DNA of 41,095 bases from Acidobacteriota bacterium (GTDB lineage: Bacteria; Acidobacteriota; Thermoanaerobaculia; Multivoradales; Multivoraceae), in contig WTGL01000229.1 in the NCBI GenBank assembly GCA_011523565.1, positions 747 to 41,841 on the forward strand, in the 5' to 3' direction. Within the stretch, counting starts at the first letter, position 1, and each line of letters starts with the position of its first letter. Below, one piece after another: positions 8,721 to 17,326 of this stretch. The notes under the pieces were generated by a model. That model did not search any database, was not told the DNA's origin, and worked only from the letters and a program-made list of their open reading frames with translations. The position numbers and the translations under genes are program-made.

Positions 8721-9467
8721 TCAAGCCGCGCCGGCGGACCCGGGAGCCGAAATCAGGATGTCCTCGTCGTCTCCCGCCCCGTGCTCGAACGGCTCGCCAT
8801 TCACTTCGATGGTCGCCGCGTCGACGTTTCGGAGTCTGAGCCGGATCTCGTCGTCGGCGGTGACGGTCAGGGACTCGCCCTGAACCCGCAACTCGCTGAC
8901 CGTGCGCTCGCCGTCGCTATGGACATCAACCCAGCTCGTCGCCCGGAACTCCAGCGTGACCCGCAGCGCCTGCTCAGGCAGCGGCTCCGGCGTCGGCGGC
9001 GCAGGCGCTACTTCGGTAATCGGCGGCGCCATCGTCTCCATGTCCTCGGCCGCGTCCGGATCTCCACTGGCGAAGAAGCGCCACACGAGGAACAGGAGGA
9101 TCGCCACGACGACCAGTCCAACCGCAACCGTCCGTCCGGTCGGCCATGTCGCGGGCCGACTCGACACGTTTTCGATTCCTCCCTCGAGGTCGTCCCGGGC
9201 CGAAGCGGCGAGATAGAAGTTGAGCACCTCGTCCGCATCGAGACCGACGATCCGCGCGTACTCGCGGAGGAAACCCCTGACGAAGATGGTCGCCGGCAGC
9301 AGGTCGAACCGATCGTGCTCGAGCGCCTCCAGATACCGGATGTTGATCTTGCTCGACTGCGTGATCGACTTCAGCTCGATCTGGCGAACTTCACGCTGGC
9401 TGCGAAGCCAGGAGCCGAACGACTCCCCCTCGCCCGGAGACGGCACGGCCTGACGCTCTTCGGTCAT
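8721..9467 (-). CDS. RodZ-like helix-turn-helix membrane protein
   Basis: 248 residues from ATG 9467, preceded by GGAGAG. An in-frame ATG at 9518 would add 17 residues and cannot be excluded. Residues about 14-75 form an Xre-type HTH of the RodZ kind (FGSWLRSQREVRQIELKSI, SKINIRYLEALE, ATIFVRGFLREYARIVGLDAD). One membrane helix follows at about 112-130 (AVGLVVVAILLFLVWRFF), then a Pro/Glu-rich linker and a C-terminal beta domain (LRVTLEFRATSWVDVHSDG) of the DUF4115 type. RodZ links MreB filaments to the wall-elongation machinery. No mreB or rod genes are nearby, so the exact role is inferred from architecture. Confidence 0.82.
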   Translation of the reverse strand: MTEERQAVPSPGEGESFGSWLRSQREVRQIELKSITQSSKINIRYLEALEHDRFDLLPATIFVRGFLREYARIVGLDADEVLNFYLAASARDDLEGGIENVSSRPATWPTGRTVAVGLVVVAILLFLVWRFFASGDPDAAEDMETMAPPITEVAPAPPTPEPLPEQALRVTLEFRATSWVDVHSDGERTVSELRVQGESLTVTADDEIRLRLRNVDAATIEVNGEPFEHGAGDDEDILISAPGSAGAA

Positions 9468-9567
9468 CTCTCCATCGGGTTTCTCGGGACCCACCTCACC
9501 CACGTCGGCAGGGCCCATTCTAGTCTGATCGCGCCTGGAGGCGGTCCCCAACCCCATTTCGGGCTGA

Positions 9568-9573
9568 TACGAT
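9568..9573 (+). promoter_or_regulatory. Possible extended -10 element for the GreA-like gene
   Basis: TACGAT preceded by TGA resembles an extended -10 (TGnTAtaaT). A start of transcription a few bases downstream would lie beyond the GTG at 9574 and so favour translation from the ATG at 9634. No convincing -35 is visible. Weak evidence, noted because it bears on the start choice. Confidence 0.3.
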
Positions 9574-9633
9574 GTGCGGCCCGCATACGCCCCCGGCTCA
9601 GCCGCGACCCCGACCGGGCGCGCCCGCCGCCGC

Positions 9634-11709
9634 ATGAGGATCCCGCCACGCATACAAGACAGCCTCGCCAGCGGTGACATCGACGCAGTCGAGGCGGAGT
9701 GGCTGGCCGCGGTCGACGGAGAGATCGCGGTCGATACCTTCCTGGCCATCACCAGGGGGCTGGTTCGACTGGGTGAGGCCGAGCGCGTAGGCACCCTGCT
9801 CGAACTGCTCGACGACCAGCTGCAGGAGCGTGGCCTGTGGGCTGAACGCCTCGATCTCATCCGCGGCGCCGGCAGCAGATACGTGCGAAGCGGTCAGATC
9901 TACGAGACCGTTCTCGACACCCTGCACGACCTCTACCGAGACCGCGAGTCGGACCTCGGCGAGCTGCTGCACGAGCTGGGCCTGGACAGGGGACGGCAGG
10001 AGACGGTCAAGCTCTGGGACAAGGTGGATCGGCTCCGCAACCTGATGGCATTCCAACGCGGCGACATCGTTGAGATGGCCGGCCGCGGCGTCGGCCGCAT
10101 CGCCCAGGTCAACATGCCGCTCCAGACGTTCAAGGTCGACCTCGAGAACGTGAAGGGAGTCGCGATCGGTTTCCGTGCCGCCGGGAAGATGCTCTCCCTC
10201 CTGCCCCCGGAGCATGTGCTGCGCCGGAAACTCGAAGAACCGGAGCAGCTGGCAAAGATGAAGCCGCCGGAATTGCTCGAGCTGACGCTGAAGAGCTACG
10301 ACCGCCCGCTGACCGGGGCCGAGGTGCGGTCCGTCGTGGTCGGCATCATCCCCGAACGACGCTGGTCAAGCTGGTGGACGAGCGCCCGGAAGCAGGCGCA
10401 GGTTCTGTCGTCGGGCGGGTCGCGGCAGACCTACCGCTGGGTCGCGGCGTCGGACGCCGAGAGCTCGCTCTGGCAGGAATTCGCGCAGGCTCCAAACCGG
10501 GCCAAGATCGCGCTTCTCCGACGCGCCGCGAACCAGTCCCAGGACCTGCGGGATCGGATAGCAACCGCGCTGGACGAGTTGAGCCAGCGGCTTGGACGCC
10601 GCCAGCCCGCGCTCGCGTTCGAGATTCGATGCGCACTGGAGCGCTTCGGCGCCGAGCCCTCGTGGCCGGCCGAGGAACTCCTGGCCGACCTGGAGGATCC
10701 GCTGGACTTCTTCTCGTCGATCGAACAGCGCGGTCCACGGGAACAGGCATACATTCTCCTGCCCGCGAACCGCAGCGATTGGCGCGAGGTGCTCGAGAAG
10801 CGATTTCTCCTGGAAACCGACACGAAGGCAATCGGCACGATCGCCGGCATCGTCGACGAGGAGCTGCTGCGCCGCTGTGCCGCCCGCGCGGGTGTGCAGC
10901 CACATCGCACACCGGCGGCCTTCACCTGGCTCGCGGAGCAGGCCGCGGCCGAGCCGGCTCTTCGTGCGGGCCGGCAGAACCGCCTGCTCAACCTCCTGAT
11001 CCAGGCGCTCCGACAAGACGCCTTCGCCCCCTTCAGGCCCCGCCTGAAGGCCCTTTTCGACTCGGGTGGCACGGTACCGAAGCTGTTGCCCGAACTGACC
11101 CTGGAAGAGGCCCGCCAGGCCGAGGTCTCGATCCGTCACGCCGCGCTCGAGGACTACCGGCGTGAACCTCTGCTGGCGGCCCTGCACCTGAAGTTCCCCG
11201 ATCTTCTGGCCGACCAGGACGCCGGTGAGGACGATCTCTACGCCCTGCCGGCTTCGATTGCAGCGAAGCGGGACCGGCTGCGTGAGCTCGTCGAGGAGGA
11301 GCTGCCGGCCAATCGCAGGGCGATCGAGGAAGCGCGCGCCCTTGGCGACTTGCGTGAGAACTTCGAGTACAAGTCCGCGCGCCAGCGCCACGAGTACCTG
11401 ACTTCCCTCGCCACCGAACTGCAGCAGGACCTTCAGCGTTCCACGCCGATCGACCTCGACAGCGCGGCCTGCGACAAGCTACGAATCGGCAACCGGGCGA
11501 TCTTCGAGTCGAAGAGCGGCGAACAACGCAGTCTGGCCATCCTCGGCCCATGGGAGAGCGCACCCGAGCGCGGCATCATCTCGTACGAGTCCGATCTCGC
11601 CGTTCGCCTGCTCGGCTCCGAGCCAGGCGCCGAGGTCGAGATGGACGGCGAGACGTTCACCCTGCAGGCGATCGAGAACCTGGAAGCCGGCAGTCTGGCG
11701 CACCCGTAG
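9634..11709 (+). CDS. Large GreA/GreB-domain transcription factor with long N-terminal extension
   Basis: 691 residues from ATG 9634; a GTG at 9574 would add 20 low-complexity residues. Only the last ~150 residues are GreA-like. The coiled coil starts near 540, with tip motif GDLRENFEY (Asp572 and Glu575, the residues that position the catalytic metal in RNA polymerase), and is followed by the FKBP-like domain (KLRIGNRAIFES, GIISYESDLAVRLLG). GreA itself is about 158 residues and rescues backtracked RNA polymerase by stimulating transcript cleavage. The ~540-residue N-terminal part is largely helical, with a segment around 135-200 (LMAFQRGDIVEMAGRGVGRI) resembling a small beta domain. Similar long GreA proteins are known in Chlamydiae. 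It stands alone ahead of gatC. Confidence 0.8.
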   Translation: MRIPPRIQDSLASGDIDAVEAEWLAAVDGEIAVDTFLAITRGLVRLGEAERVGTLLELLDDQLQERGLWAERLDLIRGAGSRYVRSGQIYETVLDTLHDLYRDRESDLGELLHELGLDRGRQETVKLWDKVDRLRNLMAFQRGDIVEMAGRGVGRIAQVNMPLQTFKVDLENVKGVAIGFRAAGKMLSLLPPEHVLRRKLEEPEQLAKMKPPELLELTLKSYDRPLTGAEVRSVVVGIIPERRWSSWWTSARKQAQVLSSGGSRQTYRWVAASDAESSLWQEFAQAPNRAKIALLRRAANQSQDLRDRIATALDELSQRLGRRQPALAFEIRCALERFGAEPSWPAEELLADLEDPLDFFSSIEQRGPREQAYILLPANRSDWREVLEKRFLLETDTKAIGTIAGIVDEELLRRCAARAGVQPHRTPAAFTWLAEQAAAEPALRAGRQNRLLNLLIQALRQDAFAPFRPRLKALFDSGGTVPKLLPELTLEEARQAEVSIRHAALEDYRREPLLAALHLKFPDLLADQDAGEDDLYALPASIAAKRDRLRELVEEELPANRRAIEEARALGDLRENFEYKSARQRHEYLTSLATELQQDLQRSTPIDLDSAACDKLRIGNRAIFESKSGEQRSLAILGPWESAPERGIISYESDLAVRLLGSEPGAEVEMDGETFTLQAIENLEAGSLAHP

Positions 11710-11730
11710 CGCCGTCCGCCACGGGTGCGC
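11698..11730 (+). terminator. Hairpin at the end of the GreA-like gene
   Basis: GCGCACCCGT (11698-11707) pairs perfectly with ACGGGTGCGC (11721-11730) around a 13-base loop that contains the end of the stop codon. A ten-pair GC-rich stem suits a transcription end signal, but AAACGCGGG follows instead of a T-run, so a Rho-independent terminator is only possible. Confidence 0.4.
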
Positions 11731-11760
11731 AAACGCGGGCACTGCTAGACTTATAGCGAA

Positions 11761-12069
11761 GTGTCTCTGGATGTCGAGGAGGTTCGGCGGATTGCCGAAC
11801 TGGCGAGACTGCAGCTCTCGGTCGGTGAGGAAGCGACGTTCGCGTCCCAGCTTTCGGAGATCGTCGACTACATCGACCAGCTCCGCGCATTCGACGCGGG
11901 AGTCGCGCTATCGGGTGGAGCCGATCCGGAGGAACAGGGGGTGGCGGCGAACGATGTACCCGCTGGAGGCCGTCCGCTCCTCGACGACTTCCTGGACAAC
12001 GCACCCGCATCCCTCGACCGCTTCCTTCTCGTACCCCAGGTCAAGGCGACGCCCGGCGGCGCGGAGTGA
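11761..12069 (+). CDS. gatC: Aspartyl/glutamyl-tRNA amidotransferase subunit C
   Basis: 102 residues, GTG start. It matches GatC along its length: VEEVRRIAELARLQLSVGE, then LSEIVDYIDQL and the C-terminal FLLVPQVKAT. GatC holds the GatA amidase and GatB kinase together in the GatCAB complex, which converts Glu-tRNA(Gln) or Asp-tRNA(Asn) to the correct amide form. The stop overlaps the proposed gatA GTG by four bases. gatB is not in the window. Confidence 0.93.
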   Translation: MSLDVEEVRRIAELARLQLSVGEEATFASQLSEIVDYIDQLRAFDAGVALSGGADPEEQGVAANDVPAGGRPLLDDFLDNAPASLDRFLLVPQVKATPGGAE

Positions 12070-13526
12070 GGGCAACCGTGACTGTTGAAACACTCGCGGC
12101 TGCCGTTCGTTCGGGCGAACGAACCGCGGTCGAGACCGTGGCGCAGGCATTCGCACGCATCGAGGAAGTCGACGCTTCGGTCGGCGCCTTCCTTGAACTC
12201 TGGCGGTATGAGGGGATCGAGCGCGCAAGCGAGATCGATCGGCGCAGGGATGCCGGCGAAACCCTGGGCCCTCTGGCCGGCGTACCCACGGCGCTCAAGG
12301 ACAACCTGTCCGTGGCGGGACACGAACTGAACTGCGGCTCGAAGATCCTGTCCGGCTACCGCGCCCCCTACACCGCCGGGGCCGTCGACCGCCTGCTGGC
12401 TGCGGACGCGGTACCGGTCGGCCGCGTGAACATGGACGAGTTCGCCATGGGCTCCTCGTGCGAGAACTCGGCTCTGGCCGTCACCCGCAATCCGTGGAAT
12501 CTCGACATGGCGCCCGGGGGTTCGAGCGGCGGGTCGGCCGCGGCGGTCGCGGCCACCGAGGTGCCGCTGGCTCTGGGCTCCGATACCGGGGGCTCGATCC
12601 GCCAGCCGGCCGCCTTCTGCGGTGTCGTGGGCGTCAAGCCGACCTACGGCCGCGTTTCCCGCTACGGCCTGGTCGCCTTCGCCTCGTCGCTCGACCAAAT
12701 CGGACCGCTCACCCGAACGGTCCGCGACGCCGCACTGGCGCTCGGCTCGATCGCCGGCCCCGACCCCCGCGATTCGACCTGTAGCGACCTGCCGGTCGAG
12801 AACTACCTCGAGTCGATCGAAGACGGCATCGAAGGTCTGAAGGTCGGTACGATTCGCGAAGTCAGAACGTCGGCGCTCGACGAGGACGCGGCAGAGGGCT
12901 ATCGACGGGCTCTCCGCGCCCTCGAGGCGGCGGGCGCCGAGCTGGTCGAGGTGAGCGTTCCGCTGATCGAGGCCGCGGTCGCCACGTACTACGTGCTCGC
13001 CAACAGCGAGGCGAGCGCGAACCTGGCCCGCTTCGACGGCAGCCGCTACGGACATCGTGCCGCCGGCGCCCGTTCGCTGCAGCGAATGTACACGGACAGC
13101 CGCAGCGAGGGCTTCGGCAGCGAGGTCAAGCGCCGGATCATCCTCGGCACGTTCGCGCTGTCCTCCGGCTACTACGACGCCTACTACGGCCGTGCCGCGC
13201 ACATCGCCGGAGCCATGCGGCGCCAGTTCGCCAGCGCCTTCGAAACCGTCGACCTCCTGGTGACTCCTACCTGTCCTTCCGGCGCCTTCGCCCGCGGTGA
13301 GCGGGTCGACGATCCGCTCTCCATGTACCTGTCGGACGTGTTCACGACCCCACCCAGCCTGGTCGGGATTCCCGGCGTGTCCGTACCGTGCGGTCTGGAC
13401 AGCCGCGGGCTTCCCCTCGGCCTCCAGATCCTGGCCCCGCCGTTCGCCGACGCCATGGCCCTGCGGGCGGCCAGGGCGGTCGAGCTCGCGATCGGTTTCG
13501 AGTGCAGCCCGGAGGCGATTCCATGA
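12066..13526 (+). CDS. gatA: Aspartyl/glutamyl-tRNA amidotransferase subunit A
   Basis: 486 residues of the amidase-signature family. It hydrolyses glutamine to feed ammonia to the tRNA-bound Glu/Asp. The Ser-cisSer-Lys triad is present: Lys78 in GVPTALKDN, Ser153 in MAPGGSSGGSAAAVAA and Ser177 in LGSDTGGSIRQPAAFCG, numbering close to B. subtilis GatA. The length is normal. The GTG at 12066 overlaps the gatC stop; an in-frame GTG at 12078 is an alternative. The next gene overlaps the stop by four bases, so gatC, gatA and the cell-wall amidase look like one transcript. Confidence 0.95.
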   Translation: MRATVTVETLAAAVRSGERTAVETVAQAFARIEEVDASVGAFLELWRYEGIERASEIDRRRDAGETLGPLAGVPTALKDNLSVAGHELNCGSKILSGYRAPYTAGAVDRLLAADAVPVGRVNMDEFAMGSSCENSALAVTRNPWNLDMAPGGSSGGSAAAVAATEVPLALGSDTGGSIRQPAAFCGVVGVKPTYGRVSRYGLVAFASSLDQIGPLTRTVRDAALALGSIAGPDPRDSTCSDLPVENYLESIEDGIEGLKVGTIREVRTSALDEDAAEGYRRALRALEAAGAELVEVSVPLIEAAVATYYVLANSEASANLARFDGSRYGHRAAGARSLQRMYTDSRSEGFGSEVKRRIILGTFALSSGYYDAYYGRAAHIAGAMRRQFASAFETVDLLVTPTCPSGAFARGERVDDPLSMYLSDVFTTPPSLVGIPGVSVPCGLDSRGLPLGLQILAPPFADAMALRAARAVELAIGFECSPEAIP

Positions 13527-15298
13527 GGGGCAGGGGCGCCATCGTCCGCGCCGCGGCTCTGGCCGTTCTCCTGCCGGCAGCGACGCACGCGGCAACCAAG
13601 CGGGTCGCCGTGCCGGAGATCGGATCGCCGACACCGATCGCCGTGATGAACACGCGCGGCTCGATTCACATCGAGGCGAAGCCGCGCGCCAACGAAGGCC
13701 TGCTCGCTTTCGCCCAGCGCCTCTGCGGGGACTCGAGACACTCCTCCGCACTCAGCCGGGTCAACGGCGGCGTGCGACGCCTACGGCGCGGGGTCCGCTA
13801 CAAGGTCCCCTTCGACCTGCTCCCCAGGAAGAGCCAGCAGGCGGTGATCGTCGCCCTGCTGCCCAAGGACCAGGCTACCGCCGACGGCTGGAAGCACCGG
13901 GTCGCGTCTTCCGCACGCGGCCGTAGGGCTGAGAGCCTGTGGACCATCGCGGAGTGGTTCACCGGCGACGGCGAGAACCACCGCGTCCTGCGGCACGCGA
14001 ACCGCCTGACCAGCAATGTCATCCGGCCGGGACAGACGATCCTCGTCCCGCGCCGCCTGCTCGTTCCACCCTTCGCGGGCATGCTGCCCGCTCCGCCGCC
14101 CCGGACGGCGGCCGTCCACACCGCCACGGAGCCGACGCCCTTCGTCCGCTACGGATCGGACGAGCAGGGGGAGTATGCGAGCTACCGCCTGAAGGCGGGC
14201 GAAGCCCTCTACTCGAGCGTGGTGATGCGGTTCACCGGCCGCCTGCACGCGGCGGACGTCAACGAACTGGTACACGAGATCAGGCAGCGCAACGACATCG
14301 GCAACGTGAGAGACATGCCGGTCGGATTCGAAGTGAAGATCCCGCTCGACCTGCTCTCCGCACGCTACCTGCCTGCGGATGATCCGCGCCGCGTGGAGTG
14401 GGAGGCGCAACGCGCCGCGGGCCAGGAGATCGAAAACGAGGTGCTGGCGCTCGACCTCGACGGCGTGACAGTGGTGCTCGACGCGGGCCATGGAGGCCGC
14501 GACACCGGCACGCTGGTGGGTGGCATCTGGGAGAGCAACTACGTCTACGACATCATGCTGCGCACGAAAAAGGTGCTGGAAAGCCGCACCGCGGCAACCG
14601 TCGTGCCGACGACCCGCGAGGGCTCGACGTTCCGGATCAACGATAGAGACGTGCTGCCGAAGTCCCGGGGCCACACCGTGCTCACGAGTCCGCCCTACCG
14701 GATCGACGACGCCGCCGTCGCGACGAACTTCCGCTGGTACCTCGCGAACTGGATCTACCAGCAACGGCGGAAGGCGGGCGTCGACCCCGGCCAGGTGATC
14801 TTCATCTCGATCCACGCCGACTCGCTGCACCCCTCACTGCGCGGGGCGATGGTCTACATCCCGGGCCTCGTCGGCATCACGAACAACTACGGAAAGACCG
14901 GCGCGCCGTACTCCTCGCGCCGCGAAGTCAGAGCGGATCCCCGGGTGTCCTTCACGCGCAGCGAACGCACGACCAGCAGGGGACTGTCCCGCGACCTGGC
15001 CGAGCACATGCTGGCCAGCTTCCGGAACTCCGACCTGGCGGTTCATCACAACACGCCCATCCGGGACCGGATCGTCCGCCGCCGGAGGGCCTACGTACCG
15101 GCACAGATCCGATGGAACCGCGTGCCGGCCAAGATCCTGCTCGAGGTCGGCAACCTGGCCAACGAGCAGGACCGCCGGTTGATGAAGACGCGCGCCTACC
15201 GGCAACGGGTCGCCGAGGCCATCATCGACGGGATCCTGTCGTACTACGGCGTTCCCCAGGGCGGCGCGGACCGCGCCATCACCGCCGGAGGCAGTTGA
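13523..15298 (+). CDS. N-acetylmuramoyl-L-alanine amidase (Amidase_3) with LysM-type domains
   Basis: 591 residues from an ATG overlapping the gatA stop (ATGA). A basic signal peptide (residues 1-23, ending ATHAA) directs export. Residues about 135-180 form a LysM-like glycan-binding unit (AESLWTIAEWF, NVIRPGQTILVPRR), and a second, weaker one spans about 218-275. The Amidase_3 domain runs from about 315 to 575 with zinc and catalytic residues His323 (LDAGHGGRDTG), Glu337 (WESNYVYDI), His431 (FISIHADS) and Glu541 (ILLEVGNLANEQD). It cleaves the bond between MurNAc and the stem peptide, as AmiA/B/C do in cell separation. An insertion at about 365-400 separates the zinc ligands more than usual. 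Confidence 0.88.
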   Translation: MRGRGAIVRAAALAVLLPAATHAATKRVAVPEIGSPTPIAVMNTRGSIHIEAKPRANEGLLAFAQRLCGDSRHSSALSRVNGGVRRLRRGVRYKVPFDLLPRKSQQAVIVALLPKDQATADGWKHRVASSARGRRAESLWTIAEWFTGDGENHRVLRHANRLTSNVIRPGQTILVPRRLLVPPFAGMLPAPPPRTAAVHTATEPTPFVRYGSDEQGEYASYRLKAGEALYSSVVMRFTGRLHAADVNELVHEIRQRNDIGNVRDMPVGFEVKIPLDLLSARYLPADDPRRVEWEAQRAAGQEIENEVLALDLDGVTVVLDAGHGGRDTGTLVGGIWESNYVYDIMLRTKKVLESRTAATVVPTTREGSTFRINDRDVLPKSRGHTVLTSPPYRIDDAAVATNFRWYLANWIYQQRRKAGVDPGQVIFISIHADSLHPSLRGAMVYIPGLVGITNNYGKTGAPYSSRREVRADPRVSFTRSERTTSRGLSRDLAEHMLASFRNSDLAVHHNTPIRDRIVRRRRAYVPAQIRWNRVPAKILLEVGNLANEQDRRLMKTRAYRQRVAEAIIDGILSYYGVPQGGADRAITAGGS

Positions 15299-15325
15299 CG
15301 AGGGAGCGGCTCACCCCCACTCCCC

Positions 15326-15949
15326 TCAGTAACGCCGCATCAGGCCGACCACGACACCCTGAATGCGCAACTCGTCGGCCGGTACGTAGATCGGGTCCAT
15401 CTCCCGGTTGGCCGGCTGCAGGCGAACCGTGTCGCCCTCGGGGTAGTAGCGCTTGAGCGTCGCCTCGTCGCCGACCAGGGCCACGATCATCTCGCCCGGG
15501 TGGCCCTCCTCCCGCTGGGCGACCACGACCAGGTCGCCGTCGCAGATGCCGTCGTCGACCATCGAGTCGCCTTCCACCTCGAGAACGTAGTGGCGACCGG
15601 CGGCGCCGCCCGCGAGCAGGTGCTCCGGCACCGCGAGGTCGTCGACGCCCGCCACCGCCTCGATCGGCTGACCGGCCGCGATCCGGCCGTGGAAGGGAAC
15701 GGCGAAGGGCGCCGGACGGCGGGAGCGGAGTGTCTTCTCGGTCAGCTCGAGCCCTCGCTTCTGATTCCAGCCGCCGCGCAGGTAGCCCTTCTGCCTCAGG
15801 AGCTTCAGGTGCTTGTGGACGGTGCCGTAGGAGCGATAGCCGAACCGGCGACGAATCTCCAGATGGGTGGGCGCCACGCCACGTACGGACACGAAGTCAC
15901 ACACGAAGTCGAGAATCTGCTTCTGCCGCTCGGTCAGGAAGTCGTCCAC
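15326..15949 (-). CDS. lexA: LexA repressor, SOS-response regulator
   Basis: 207 residues from a GTG at 15949; the open frame continues upstream but only as an antisense run over the neighbouring gene. The N-terminal winged helix (LTERQKQILDFVCDFV, TVHKHLKLLRQKGYL) is followed by a peptidase S24 domain with Ser129 (VEGDSMVDDGICDGD) and Lys166 (GDEATLKRYYP). The self-cleavage site is Ala92-Gly93 in GRIAAGQPI. LexA represses DNA-repair genes until RecA filaments trigger cleavage. The helix GVAPTHLEIRRRFGYRSYGT departs from the E. coli recognition helix, so its operator probably differs. The gene is divergent from the M16 pair. Confidence 0.92.
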   Translation of the reverse strand: MDDFLTERQKQILDFVCDFVSVRGVAPTHLEIRRRFGYRSYGTVHKHLKLLRQKGYLRGGWNQKRGLELTEKTLRSRRPAPFAVPFHGRIAAGQPIEAVAGVDDLAVPEHLLAGGAAGRHYVLEVEGDSMVDDGICDGDLVVVAQREEGHPGEMIVALVGDEATLKRYYPEGDTVRLQPANREMDPIYVPADELRIQGVVVGLMRRY

Positions 15950-15957
15950 GGCCTCGG

Positions 15958-15986
15958 ATACTAGACGCAAACCGAGCGTAAGACAA
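15958..15986 (-). promoter_or_regulatory. Predicted sigma-70-type promoter of lexA
   Basis: On the minus strand TTGTCT (15986-15981) and TAGTAT (15963-15958) are 17 bases apart. The GTG of lexA begins nine bases after the -10 box, so the mRNA would have almost no leader. I see no clear palindromic SOS box in the 80-base gap. Confidence 0.4.
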
Positions 15987-16030
15987 GCCTCGTAGGCTCC
16001 GCCTCTCCGGCCGCATACACTACGCGACCG

Positions 16031-17326
16031 ATGCCCCGACAGCACCTGGAGCAGCACGAGCTCGCGAACGGTCTGCGCGTCGTGCTCCACGAGAACCGGC
16101 GCCTGCCCCTGGCGGCGCTGAACATCTGGTACCACGTGGGCTCCCGGAACGAAGAGACCGGCCGCACCGGGCTGGCGCACCTGTTCGAGCACATGCTGTT
16201 CCAGGGCTCCGCCCACGTTTCCGAGAACGGGCACTTCGAGCACATCCAGAGCGTCGGCGGTGTCGCCAACGGCTCCACCTGGTACGACCGCACGAACTAC
16301 TACGAGACCCTTCCCTCCAATCACCTCGAACTCGGCCTGTGGCTCGAGTCCGACCGTCTCGGCTTTCTGCTCGAGGCCCTGACTCAGGAGAAGTTCGAGA
16401 ACCAGCTCTCCGTCGTCATGAACGAACGCCTGCAACGGGTCGACAACCAGCCCTACGGCCAGGCGATCGAGCGTCTCAGCGAACTGCTGTACCGCCAGCT
16501 CGACGGCGGGAGCCATCCCTACGCATGGCCGGTGATCGGCTACATGGAGGATCTCGAAGCAGCCACGCTCGACGGGGTTCGCGACTTCTTCCGCACCTGG
16601 TACCGGCCGAACAACGCGGTACTGACCCTGGCCGGCGAGTTCGACAGCCCCCGGGTGCTCGATCAGATCAGGCGCTACTTCGAGGACATCCCCTCCGGAT
16701 CGCTGCCGGGGGCGCCGCAAGTCGACCCGGTTGCCGCGATCGGCCCACGCGGGACTGCTCGGGAGGTGCTCGAGGACGCGATCGAACTGCCTCGCTCCTA
16801 CTCGGCCTGGTGCCTCGACGGGTACGGCAGCGACGACTGGTACGCCGGCGCGATGCTGGCGACCATTCTCTCCTCCGGAATGATGAGCCGGCTCCACCGC
16901 GATCTGGTCTACGAGCGCCAGATCGCGCAGTCGGTTTCCGCGCTGATCCTCCCCACGGAGCTCTGCGCGACGTTCGCCGTCGTCGCCACCTGCCAGAGCC
17001 GCGAGCCCGACGCCCTCGGCAACGCCGAGGTCCTCGAGCAGGCGGTGCTCGAACACATCGAAGCGATCCGCGTGGAGGGTCCCACCGAGTCCGAACTCGA
17101 GCGGGCGCGGCGGATTCTGCTGCTCGACTACCGCGACAGCGAGCAGGACCTGGCGCTTTGCGCCGACCGGCTATCGGCCGCGGCGACGTTCCTGGGCGAT
17201 CCGGAGCTGGCCTGGGCCGAACCGGATCGCCTGGTCCAGGTCGACGGCGAGCAGATTCGCGGTCTGGCCGAGCGCGCACTCGGCCAGGAGCGGCGGGCAG
17301 CCGTCGTGGTGGTGCCCGGACAGTGA
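16031..17326 (+). CDS. M16-family zinc metallopeptidase (active-type subunit)
   Basis: 431 residues, ATG start. It has the inverted zinc motif HxxEH (His50, Glu53, His54 in GLAHLFEHMLFQGS) and the distal glutamate Glu132 in VVMNERLQRVDNQ, so it should bind zinc and cleave peptides. The R/Y-type C-terminal half is present but lacks the tight RxxxxxYxYGV pattern seen in the next gene. No signal peptide is evident. In bacteria these occur as pairs of an active and a structural subunit, as in mitochondrial processing peptidase. The next gene is that partner and overlaps by four bases. Confidence 0.88.
   Translation: MPRQHLEQHELANGLRVVLHENRRLPLAALNIWYHVGSRNEETGRTGLAHLFEHMLFQGSAHVSENGHFEHIQSVGGVANGSTWYDRTNYYETLPSNHLELGLWLESDRLGFLLEALTQEKFENQLSVVMNERLQRVDNQPYGQAIERLSELLYRQLDGGSHPYAWPVIGYMEDLEAATLDGVRDFFRTWYRPNNAVLTLAGEFDSPRVLDQIRRYFEDIPSGSLPGAPQVDPVAAIGPRGTAREVLEDAIELPRSYSAWCLDGYGSDDWYAGAMLATILSSGMMSRLHRDLVYERQIAQSVSALILPTELCATFAVVATCQSREPDALGNAEVLEQAVLEHIEAIRVEGPTESELERARRILLLDYRDSEQDLALCADRLSAAATFLGDPELAWAEPDRLVQVDGEQIRGLAERALGQERRAAVVVVPGQ

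Noticed and set aside
11868-13751. 627-residue open frame on the minus strand opposite gatA
   Set aside because: Antisense to a gene with a complete catalytic triad; low-complexity Arg/Gly/Ala composition typical of GC-rich shadow frames.
15964-15980. Possible SOS box ACGC-N7-GCGT between the lexA -35 and -10
   Set aside because: Half-sites of four bases are too short to support, and no known LexA consensus matches.
15950-17056. Upstream extension of the lexA frame giving a 576-residue protein
   Set aside because: The extra 369 residues are antisense to the M16 gene and match nothing; LexA starts normally at 15949.
16339-17322. Extension of the second M16 frame to 780 residues
   Set aside because: Overlaps the first M16 gene out of frame and is Arg/Pro-rich noise; the four-base overlap start at 17323 fits the family.
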